Shown here one piece after another: positions 57,441 to 64,000 of a DNA stretch of 64,000 bases. The position numbers and the translations under genes were made by a program. The stretch spans positions 4,092,001-4,156,000 of the forward strand of contig NZ_CP013692.1 in assembly GCF_001477625.1 (NCBI RefSeq), written 5' to 3'. This DNA comes from Paucibacter sp. KCTC 42545 (GTDB lineage Bacteria; Pseudomonadota; Gammaproteobacteria; Burkholderiales; Burkholderiaceae_C). The notes under the pieces were generated by a model. It had not been told where the DNA came from. It made no database searches and worked only from the letters and a program-made list of their open reading frames with translations. Numbering within the stretch: position 1 is the stretch's first letter; each line of letters begins with the position of its first letter.

Positions 57441-57905
57441 TCAACTCTCGGGGGCACACAGCTTGCGCAGCAGCGCAAGCAGCTGTTCTTTCTCGGCCTG
57501 GCTCAAGGCGGCAGAGATACGTTCGTCGTGCTCTTTCACCGCTTGCTTGTAGCGCTTGAGCTGGCGTGCGCCGGCTTTGGTGAGCAGCAAGCTGTAGGAG
57601 CGGCGGTCGCCAGAAGCCTGGCGCTCGATCAAGCCCTTGTTCTCGAAGTCGTCGATGATCGCCACCACGCCGGAGCGCGCGATACCCATCACTTCGGCCA
57701 GCCGTGTCTGCGAAATTCCGGGGTTGTTCTCAACAATTACCAGCGACGAGAAGCGCTGCGGCGTGATCTCTTCCGCCCCCATGGTCGCGCCGAAATCTTC
57801 GTAGATCGACAGCTGCGCACGCCGCACCGCATAGCCGACCAAGTCGTCGAGCACACCGTACGCCACACCGTCGATGCTGGCATTGAAATGAATGCGCTGG
57901 GCCAA
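57441..57905 (-). CDS. MarR-family transcriptional regulator
   Basis: 154 residues, winged helix-turn-helix: LVIVENNPGISQTRLAEVMG, then ARSGVVAIIDDFENKGLIER and QASGDRRSYSLLLTKAG (wing with DRR). MarR proteins release DNA on binding phenolic or other aromatic ligands. Divergent from the flavin monooxygenase gene, with a perfect palindrome between them that overlaps likely promoters for both. Confidence 0.92.
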   Translation of the reverse strand: MAQRIHFNASIDGVAYGVLDDLVGYAVRRAQLSIYEDFGATMGAEEITPQRFSSLVIVENNPGISQTRLAEVMGIARSGVVAIIDDFENKGLIERQASGDRRSYSLLLTKAGARQLKRYKQAVKEHDERISAALSQAEKEQLLALLRKLCAPES

Positions 57906-57954
57906 ACCGTCTCCTCGTCTTCGCCCATCCGGCGCTTGTGTTCCACGAAATAAC

Positions 57955-57971
57955 TGTTATAGGATATAACA
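57955..57971. promoter_or_regulatory. Probable MarR operator and divergent promoters
   Basis: TGTTATA-GGA-TATAACA is a perfect 17-bp palindrome, midway between the two divergent genes. TATAAC on either strand (57965-57970 plus; 57956-57961 minus) can serve as -10, so repressor binding would shut both promoters, controlling marR and the monooxygenase together. Confidence 0.75.
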
Positions 57972-58028
57972 ATTCAGCGTGAACGTCATTCCCAAATGCT
58001 GAAGCAACAACATGAATTGGAGACGGGC

Positions 58029-59267
58029 GTGAAAGTCACAATTGCAGGCGCCGGTATCGGCGGGCTTAGCTTGGCACTGATGCTGCACGAACGCGGCATC
58101 GAGGTGGAGATATTCGAGGCCGTTGGCACCATCAAGCCACTCGGCGTTGGCATCAACCTGCTGCCGCACGCCAGCCAGCAACTGTGCAGGCTAGGCCTGG
58201 AAGACGCCTTGGCCGCCAATGCGATTGAGACTTCCACCCTGGCCTATTTCAACCAGTTCGGCCAAGAGATCTGGCGCGAAGCCCGTGGCCGCGCGGCCGG
58301 CTACGACTCCCCGCAGTTCTCCATCCATCGCGGCGAACTGCAGATGGCTTTGCTGGCGAAAGTGCAAGAGCGCATCGGCAAGGACAAGGTTCACAGCGGC
58401 CACGCTTTCGCATCGTTTGAACAAATCGCCGACAAGGTCGTCGGCCAGTTCACGCGCCGTGAAGACGGCGCCACGGTGCTGTCGGAATGCGATGTGTTGG
58501 TCGGCGCTGACGGCATCCATTCAGCCGTGCGCAAGTTCCTCTATCCGAATGGCGATCAGCCCCGTTTTTCCGGGCGCATGCTGTGGCGCGCGGTGACGGA
58601 AGCTGAGCCCTATATGGACGGGCGCAGCATGTTCATGGCCGGGCATCAGGATCAGAAGTTCGTCTGCTATCCGATCTCGGAGCCCCTACGCCGCGGCGGC
58701 CGCTCGCTGATCAACTGGATCGCCGAGTTGCGCGTACCCAATGGCGAATTGCCCAGCACAGACTGGAATCGCAAGGTCGACAAATCCGTCTTCGCGGCGC
58801 CCTTCCAGAACTGGAAATGGGACTGGATCGACATCCCCGCCATCATCGACGGCGCCAAGGAAATTTACGAATTCCCTTTGGTTGATCGCGACCCCTTGCC
58901 GCGCTGGACTTTCGGCCGCGTCACGCTGCTGGGCGATGCCGCGCATCCGATGTACCCGATCGGCTCCAACGGCAGCGCACAGGCCATCCTGGACGCGCGC
59001 TACCTGGCCGACTGCCTGGCGGATGACCCCGACACTTCGTATGCACTGCGCGAGTACGAAGCCGAGCGTCTGCCCAAGACCACCGGCATCGTCTTGCGCA
59101 ATCGCATGAACGGGCCGGAGCAAGTCATGCAGATGGCCGAGTCGCGCGCGCCACAGGGCTTCACAAACATCGATGAGGTGATTCCGCGCCAAACGCTGGA
59201 AGCCATCTCCCAGCGCTACAAGCGCCTGGCGGGGTTCGACAAAGACAGCTTGAAGACGAAGGCCTGA
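58029..59267 (+). CDS. FAD-dependent aromatic monooxygenase (PhzS/salicylate hydroxylase-like)
   Basis: 412 residues from the GTG at 58029 (MKVTIAGAGIGGLSLALMLH), chosen because GGAG lies 6 bases upstream; the ATG at 57996 is an alternative. FAD motif GAGIGG, DG motif LVGADGIHSAVRKFL, GD motif TLLGDAAHPMYPIGSNG. The blocks IKPLGVGINLLPHA and FSIHRGELQMALL with LVDRDPLPRW resemble PhzS, which hydroxylates phenazine carboxylate, more than classic PHBH. Substrate unknown, and no phz genes are present. It is regulated with marR via the operator at 57955. Confidence 0.88.
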   Translation: MKVTIAGAGIGGLSLALMLHERGIEVEIFEAVGTIKPLGVGINLLPHASQQLCRLGLEDALAANAIETSTLAYFNQFGQEIWREARGRAAGYDSPQFSIHRGELQMALLAKVQERIGKDKVHSGHAFASFEQIADKVVGQFTRREDGATVLSECDVLVGADGIHSAVRKFLYPNGDQPRFSGRMLWRAVTEAEPYMDGRSMFMAGHQDQKFVCYPISEPLRRGGRSLINWIAELRVPNGELPSTDWNRKVDKSVFAAPFQNWKWDWIDIPAIIDGAKEIYEFPLVDRDPLPRWTFGRVTLLGDAAHPMYPIGSNGSAQAILDARYLADCLADDPDTSYALREYEAERLPKTTGIVLRNRMNGPEQVMQMAESRAPQGFTNIDEVIPRQTLEAISQRYKRLAGFDKDSLKTKA

Positions 59268-59409
59268 ACGAGCGCCCGGCTCACGTTTTGCGCCCTATGC
59301 CGCGCCGGCAAGTCGAGCCGGCCATGCCCATCGCGCTCGACCGATTGGCCGAACGGGACTCCGGGCGGGGCCGTCCGACTTCAGGCCGAATGCCGATCAG
59401 CTCACAAAA

Positions 59410-60627
59410 TCAATCCTGCCTCAAGCACTCAATCGGCAGCAGCTTGGACGCCCGCCGCGCCGGGTAGTAGCCGAAGAACACGCCCACGCCACTGGCAAAG
59501 CCCACCGCCACCAAGATGTGTTTGAAGGCCAGCACCATTTCGAACTTGCCGGTGGCGTTGACAGCCGCCACGCCCAGCGCGGCCAGGCCGAGGCCGATCA
59601 GGCCGCCCACCAGGCACAACAGCACCGCCTCGCCAAGGAACTGCCACAGCACATCGCGCGGCTTGGCGCCAATAGCCATGCGGATGCCAATCTCGCGTAC
59701 CCGCTCACTCACACTGACCAGCATGATGTTCATGATGCCGATGCCGCCCACCAGCAGCGAGATCGCGCCGATCACGCCCAGGCCCAAGGACAAGCCGGTG
59801 CCGATGGCGGCGCCGGTCTTGGCAATGCTGGCGAGGTCGGTGATGGCGAAGTCGTCGGGTTTGTCGCCGGTGATGTGGTGGCGGTCGCGCAGCAGCTCGG
59901 CCACGTCTTGCTGGGCGTCGGCCATGCCCGCCGCGTCTTTGACTTGCAAGCTGATGTAGTGCACCAGGCCGGGCCGCGCCAGGCGCAGGGGCATGGCACT
60001 GATGGGCACCAGCACCAGCTCGCCGAGTTCGGTGCCGTCCAGCGTGCGGCCCGAGCCGCCCATCACGCCGATGATGGTGAAGGGCTGGCCGTCCATGCGC
60101 AAGACCTGACCCAGCGGATCACGGCCAGCGTAATGCGTGCTGGCCAGCTTGGAGCCGATCACCACCACGCGGCTGGCAGCCTGCACATCGCGCTCATCCA
60201 GCGGCACGCCGCTTTCCACCCGCCAGTTGCGCAGGGCAATCATGGCGGGGGTCACGCCCAGCACGGTCTGGTTGCTATTGCTGTCGCCGTACTGCAGCTG
60301 GAAGAAACCTTGCAGCGCCGGCGCCGCACCCTTGAGCGAGGGCAACTGGGCCAGCGCGCGCGCATCATCCACGGTCAGGTTTGGCACCTCGCCGCTGCGC
60401 CGGCGCACGCCGCCGCCGTCCACAGGCGTGCCGGGCTGCACGATCAGCTGATTGCTGCCCAGCACCGACAGCTCCTTCGCGATGAAGTTGCGCACGCCAT
60501 CACCCACGCTGAGCATCATCAGCACCGAGGCGATGCCGATCACCACGCCCAGCATGGTCAGCGCGCTGCGCAGGCGGTTGGCATTGAGCGAGCGCAGGGC
60601 TTCGATGAAGATTTGAATCGGGTTCAT
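59410..60627 (-). CDS. MacB-like ABC transporter permease
   Basis: 405 residues. FtsX/MacB layout: helix near residues 20-40 (NRLRSALTMLGVVIGIASVL), a large periplasmic domain of about 220 residues, and three C-terminal helices (SISLLVGGIGIMNIMLVSVS-like; LGEAVLLCLVGGLIGLGL; the last ending in PARRASKL). In classical MacB the ATPase is fused; here it is separate and overlaps by ATGA. It is likely to act in export of peptides or macrolides, or in lipoprotein-type mechanotransmission. Confidence 0.92.
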   Translation of the reverse strand: MNPIQIFIEALRSLNANRLRSALTMLGVVIGIASVLMMLSVGDGVRNFIAKELSVLGSNQLIVQPGTPVDGGGVRRRSGEVPNLTVDDARALAQLPSLKGAAPALQGFFQLQYGDSNSNQTVLGVTPAMIALRNWRVESGVPLDERDVQAASRVVVIGSKLASTHYAGRDPLGQVLRMDGQPFTIIGVMGGSGRTLDGTELGELVLVPISAMPLRLARPGLVHYISLQVKDAAGMADAQQDVAELLRDRHHITGDKPDDFAITDLASIAKTGAAIGTGLSLGLGVIGAISLLVGGIGIMNIMLVSVSERVREIGIRMAIGAKPRDVLWQFLGEAVLLCLVGGLIGLGLAALGVAAVNATGKFEMVLAFKHILVAVGFASGVGVFFGYYPARRASKLLPIECLRQD

Positions 60628-61328
60628 AAATGCGCCTGTTCCGAGGGCAGGCCGTCAAAGGCCACGCGGCCATCCTTGAGCCGCACCAGGCGCTTGGCCT
60701 GCAGGGCGACCTCGGGCTCATGCGTGACCAGCACAATGGTCAGGCCCATCTCGCGGTTCAGCCGCGCCAGAATGGCCAGCACCTCGGCGGTGGTTTGGGT
60801 GTCGAGATTGCCGGTGGGTTCGTCGGCCAGCAACAAGGGCGCCTCGTTGGCGAGCGAACGCGCAATCGCCACACGCTGCTGTTGACCGCCGCTGAGCTGG
60901 TTGGGCATGCGCCTGGCAAACTCACCCAGGCCCAGCTGATCCAGCAGCTGCTGGCCACGCGCGCGCGCCGCGCTGCGGGGCTTGCCTGCGTAGATCAGCG
61001 GCAGGGCCACGTTGTCCAACACCGTCATGCGCTTGAGCAAATTGAAGCTCTGGAACACAAAACCGATTTCGCGGTTGCGCAGGCTGGCGTGTTCGGCGGT
61101 GCCCAGCTGGCTAACGTCGCGCCCCTGCAGCAGCAGCTCGCCGCTGTCGCAGCGGTCCAGCAAGCCCATCAAGTTCATCAGCGTGCTTTTGCCCGAGCCG
61201 CTGGAGCCCATCAGCGCGAGGTAGTCGCCGCGCTGCACGCTCAGGTCAATGCCGTGCAGCACCGGGGTGACGATGTCGCCGCTGCGGTAGCTCTTGGTGA
61301 TGCCGCGCAGGGCCAAGACGGCCGACAT
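60624..61328 (-). CDS. ABC transporter ATPase (MacB/LolD type)
   Basis: 234 residues; Walker A GSSGSGKST, Q-loop FVFQSFNLL, signature LSGGQQQR, Walker B LLLADEPTGNLD, H-loop VTHEP. Partner of the neighbouring permease and the adaptor upstream; stop/start overlaps on both sides (ATGA, TAATG). Confidence 0.95.
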   Translation of the reverse strand: MSAVLALRGITKSYRSGDIVTPVLHGIDLSVQRGDYLALMGSSGSGKSTLMNLMGLLDRCDSGELLLQGRDVSQLGTAEHASLRNREIGFVFQSFNLLKRMTVLDNVALPLIYAGKPRSAARARGQQLLDQLGLGEFARRMPNQLSGGQQQRVAIARSLANEAPLLLADEPTGNLDTQTTAEVLAILARLNREMGLTIVLVTHEPEVALQAKRLVRLKDGRVAFDGLPSEQAHL

Positions 61329-62569
61329 TACAGCTCCGCCTTGCCGTCCACAGGCACGCGGCGCGTCACCACCGCATCGCCCTTTTTGAGGCTGCCGCTG
61401 CTGATCAGCTCGGTGAATTTGGTGTTGGCAATGCCTACCGTCACCTCGTGCGCTTGCAGGCGCTTGTCGGCGTCCAGCGTGTAAACGCGGTAGACCCGCG
61501 CGCCACCACGCAGGGTGGAGAGCACGCCGTCGTCATCGGGCCGGTTGACCTGTACAGCGGATGCGGCGGCAGCTGCCGATGCGGGCGCGGAGGCAGCGTT
61601 CGCTGCCCCGGCCGCCTTGTCACGATTGAGCTTGAGTTCTTCTTCCGTCGGCACAAAGCGCAGCGCCGCGGTGGGCAGGCGCAGGGCCGTGGGGCGCTGT
61701 GCCACCACGATGCGGGTTTGCGCCGTCATGCCGGGTTTGAGCTCACCGTCTTCATTGGGCACATCCACAATCACCGTGTAAGTCACCACGCCCTGGGTAT
61801 TGGTGGCGTTGAGACGGAATTGCTGCACCCGGCCTTCGAACTCGCGGCTCGGGAAGGCGTCCACCACAAAGCGCACTTGCTGACCTTCGCGCAACTGGCC
61901 CACATCGGCCTCGGACACATTGGTCTGGATCACCATTTCACGCAAGTCCTTGGCGATCAGGAACAGCTCCGGCGTCTGGAAGCTGGCGGCCACGGTTTGG
62001 CCCACATCCACGCTGCGCTTGATCACCACACCATCCACCGGCGAGCGGATCACGCTATTGGCCAGGTCGGTCTGCGCGGCGTCGAGCTGGGCGCGGCTGA
62101 CTTCTACTTGTGCCAGCGCAGCGTCCAGCTCACGGCGGCTTTGGTCGCGCTGGGGGGCGGACAAAAAGCCTTGCTTGACCAGGGATTCGTTGCGCTCGTA
62201 ATTGCCGCGCGTAAAAGCCACCTGCGCCTCGGCCGCGCGCATGCTGGCACTGGCCTGGCGCACCCGGGCTTCAAAGTTGGCCGGATCCAGCCGCAGCAAG
62301 ACCTGACCCTTTTTGACCTTGTCGTTGAAGTCCACCAGGCGGGTGATGACGGTGCCGCTGACCTGCGAGCCCACCGTCACCACCGTCACCGGCTGCAAAT
62401 TGCCGTTGGCCATCACCACCTGGGTGATGGCGCCTTCGTCCACCTCGCTGACCCGAAAGGGCGAGGGCTTGGAGCTTTTACCCGCCTGCTGCTGCATCCA
62501 TCCGGCGCCACCGGCCAGCAGGGCCAGGGCGGCAAGGCCGAGGCTCAGGCGCTTTTTCAACTTGGTCAA
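61328..62569 (-). CDS. MacA-like periplasmic adaptor protein
   Basis: 413 residues from a TTG start at 62569, chosen because AGGAGA is 5 bases upstream and the protein then opens MTKLKKRLSLGLAALALLAG, a membrane anchor. Upstream open frame to 62839 is not adaptor-like. Barrel-sandwich half (GSQVSGTVITRLVDFNDKVK), coiled-coil hairpin of about residues 85-165, then the second lipoyl half (SVIRSPVDGVVIKRSVDVGQ) and beta-barrel domain. Contains an Ala-rich insert of about 25 residues between the barrel and the final domain. It bridges permease and a TolC-type channel, which is not encoded here. Confidence 0.9.
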   Translation of the reverse strand: MTKLKKRLSLGLAALALLAGGAGWMQQQAGKSSKPSPFRVSEVDEGAITQVVMANGNLQPVTVVTVGSQVSGTVITRLVDFNDKVKKGQVLLRLDPANFEARVRQASASMRAAEAQVAFTRGNYERNESLVKQGFLSAPQRDQSRRELDAALAQVEVSRAQLDAAQTDLANSVIRSPVDGVVIKRSVDVGQTVAASFQTPELFLIAKDLREMVIQTNVSEADVGQLREGQQVRFVVDAFPSREFEGRVQQFRLNATNTQGVVTYTVIVDVPNEDGELKPGMTAQTRIVVAQRPTALRLPTAALRFVPTEEELKLNRDKAAGAANAASAPASAAAAASAVQVNRPDDDGVLSTLRGGARVYRVYTLDADKRLQAHEVTVGIANTKFTELISSGSLKKGDAVVTRRVPVDGKAEL

Positions 62570-62856
62570 TTGCTTCTCCTGCCTGCGCTGCTTGAAGGCA
62601 CGCAGGCGTGGGCTTGGGTTAATGGGCTTGGCCGCATGTCTGGCTGCGGCCCGGCAATTCAAGCGGCTGGGTCGGCAAAGCGGAAAATTTACCTGGCCGC
62701 CAATCGCTTTGGCGGGCCGAGTATCTCCGCCTTGCCCGCAGCTGCGCCTCGCCATGCGACGAATTGCCAGCCCGAGCGTTTGACTGGCAGAAAGCCCGGC
62801 ACCAATGACGAGTGTGAGAAAGTCAGGCATTGCGCTCAACCACAGGAACGCTCGCC

Positions 62857-63387
62857 ATGACCCTGCTCACTACCGCGCGCCTGCGCCTGGAACCGCTCAC
62901 CGATGCCCACTTCGACGGCCTGCACCGCCTCAACAGCGACCCCGAGGTGATGCGTTACATCACCGGCAAGCCGGACACGCCGGAAGACACCCAGCTGATG
63001 ATCGACCGGGTCAAGGCGCGCTGGGCCGAATGGGGCTACTCATGGTGGGCCTTTATCGAACAAGACTCGGGCGAGCTGATTGGCGCGGGCTGCATCCAGC
63101 ATTTGGGCCGGGTGAGCAGCGGCCCGCTTGAAATTGGCTGGCGCCTGCGGCGCGACCGTTGGCACCAGGGCTATGCCAGTGAGGCAGCCCAGCGCATGGC
63201 CAGCTTCGCCTTCGATGACTTGAACGCCCCGCTGCTGTGCGCTGTGCGCATGCCTAACAACCTTGCCTCCGGCCGGGTGATGGACCGTCTGGGCATGCGC
63301 TACACCGGCATGGAGCATTGGTACGACATGGACATGGCCCGCCACGATGTGACGCGGGCAGATTGGCTGGCGCGCAGCCCGGTCTGA
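62857..63387 (+). CDS. GNAT-family N-acetyltransferase (RimJ/RimL-like)
   Basis: 176 residues; start at 62857 (MTLLTTARLRLEPLTDAHFD), with AGGAA about 10 bases upstream. Typical RimJ/L pattern: RLRLEPL, HRLNSDPEVMRYIT, IGWRLRRDRWHQGYASEAAQ (acetyl-CoA loop) and the Asn in RMPNNLASGRVMDRLGM. Acyl acceptor unknown. Confidence 0.88.
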   Translation: MTLLTTARLRLEPLTDAHFDGLHRLNSDPEVMRYITGKPDTPEDTQLMIDRVKARWAEWGYSWWAFIEQDSGELIGAGCIQHLGRVSSGPLEIGWRLRRDRWHQGYASEAAQRMASFAFDDLNAPLLCAVRMPNNLASGRVMDRLGMRYTGMEHWYDMDMARHDVTRADWLARSPV

Positions 63388-63438
63388 ATGACGCTCCCAG
63401 CGCAAGATCAAGCGACTCACGCCGTTTAACATCGGCCC

Positions 63439-64000
63439 ATGGTGTCCTCTCTCGATCTTGCCCTGCTTTACCTGGTTGCCGCCGTGCTGGGGGTGGTGGC
63501 CTGCCGCAGCTTGAAGCTGCCGCCCATGCTGGGCTATCTGGTGGTGGGCGTGCTGATCGGGCCGCATGCCCTGGCTTTCGCCGGCGACACCGCCAGCATC
63601 CGCTACCTGGCGGAGTTCGGCGTGGTGTTCCTGATGTTTGTGATCGGGCTGGAGTTCAATCTGCCCAAGCTGCGCAGCATGCGCACCCTGGTGTTCGGCC
63701 TGGGCCTGTGCCAGGTGCTGTTGACCATGCTGGGCGCGCTGGCAGGGCAATGGCTCTTGGACACGGTGGCGGACTATTTCCACCTGCCCTGGGACTTGGG
63801 CTGGAAGGGCGCCCTGGTGCTGGGCGCGGCCATGGCCATGAGCAGCACGGCCATCGTGGTCAAGCTGATGGCCGAGCGGCTGGAGCTGGAAAGCGAGCAT
63901 GGCAAGCGCGTCATCGGCGTGCTGCTGTTTCAGGACTTGGCGGTGGTGCCCTTGCTGGTGATGATTCCGGCGCTGAACAGCAGCGGCGCGGAGATGGCGC
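63439..64000 (+). CDS. Kef/CPA2-type monovalent cation:proton antiporter (3' partial)
   Basis: Open from the ATG at 63439 (MVSSLDLALLYLVAAVLGVV) to the end of the window, 187 codons seen. Helices follow the CPA2 pattern: LPPMLGYLVVGVLIGPHAL, LAEFGVVFLMFVIGLEFNLP (with the conserved LEF), AMAMSSTAIVVKLMAER and GVLLFQDLAVVPLLVMIPAL (the FQDLAVVP motif). It is probably KefB/KefC or YbaL-like; the C-terminal RCK domain, if present, lies outside. Confidence 0.9.
   Translation, partial: MVSSLDLALLYLVAAVLGVVACRSLKLPPMLGYLVVGVLIGPHALAFAGDTASIRYLAEFGVVFLMFVIGLEFNLPKLRSMRTLVFGLGLCQVLLTMLGALAGQWLLDTVADYFHLPWDLGWKGALVLGAAMAMSSTAIVVKLMAERLELESEHGKRVIGVLLFQDLAVVPLLVMIPALNSSGAEMA

Noticed and set aside
63040..63900. 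Minus-strand frame opposite the GNAT gene and the Kef gene
   Set aside because: His/Gln-rich shadow; the plus strand encodes a clear CPA2 antiporter from 63439.

Overview
The window is GC-rich chromosomal DNA from a betaproteobacterium, most likely order Burkholderiales and close to the Roseateles/Paucibacter/Leptothrix group. That is inferred from gene content and order (gatCAB opposite mreBCD-mrdA-rodA, a response regulator opposite recA, recX-DUF2889-sucCD, kdsD-kdsC-lptC) and not from any search. Coding density is high, most genes form tight operons joined by ATGA or TAATG overlaps, and I see no tRNA, rRNA, CRISPR array, intact insertion sequence or prophage.

Layout. 1-7.2 kb: the end of a TonB-dependent receptor, a 161-bp imperfect palindrome, a strong terminator, pyrE with a coupled DUF4124 protein, and the Glu-tRNA(Gln) amidotransferase operon gatCAB on the minus strand. 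7.2-13.6 kb: the rod-shape operon mreB-mreC-mreD-mrdA-rodA. 13.7-18.2 kb: a two-component system divergent from SOS-controlled recA, then a SnoaL-like gene and recX. 18.3-21.2 kb: a DUF2889 gene and succinyl-CoA synthetase sucCD. 21.2-26.9 kb: a signalling block with a TerC membrane protein, a Ser/Thr kinase, a PP2C phosphatase, a double-FHA protein, a diguanylate cyclase and an HDOD protein. 27-33.7 kb: a TSUP transporter, a probable terminator-ended minus-strand leader or small RNA, a TIGR03790-like lipoprotein, a B12-binding-type radical SAM protein with CX4CX2C spacing, a DTW-domain tRNA-modifying protein and an unknown membrane-anchored protein.

33.8-43.3 kb: a SWIM-SNF2 helicase, a small basic protein, a thioredoxin-like protein, a leucyl aminopeptidase, a GMC oxidoreductase, a MarC protein, a BtuF-like protein without signal peptide and its membrane partner. 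43.4-49.8 kb: a glycine-rich RRM protein, a DUF5916 outer-membrane protein with a possible nine-residue leader peptide upstream, and kdsD-kdsC-lptC-SDR (LPS core supply and transport, without the usual lptA/lptB next door). 50-56.2 kb: a family 3 solute-binding protein, glutamate dehydrogenase, a large HEXXH zinc protease, and two relics: a frameshifted secreted-protein gene and a decayed glutamate dehydrogenase fragment. 56.2-59.3 kb: a compact accessory module of an orphan branched-chain-type solute-binding protein, a MarR repressor and a PhzS-like flavin monooxygenase around one perfect palindromic operator. 59.4-64 kb: a MacAB-like export operon with split ATPase and permease, a GNAT acetyltransferase and the start of a Kef-type antiporter that runs off the end.

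Most of the window is housekeeping. The parts that deserve attention are the 2.2-kb palindrome, the Ser/Thr phosphorylation block without a secretion system, the TIGR03790/radical SAM pair, the minus-strand terminator at 27.86 kb, the putative leader peptide at 46.6 kb, the two gene relics at 55-56 kb and the MarR-monooxygenase module beside them.
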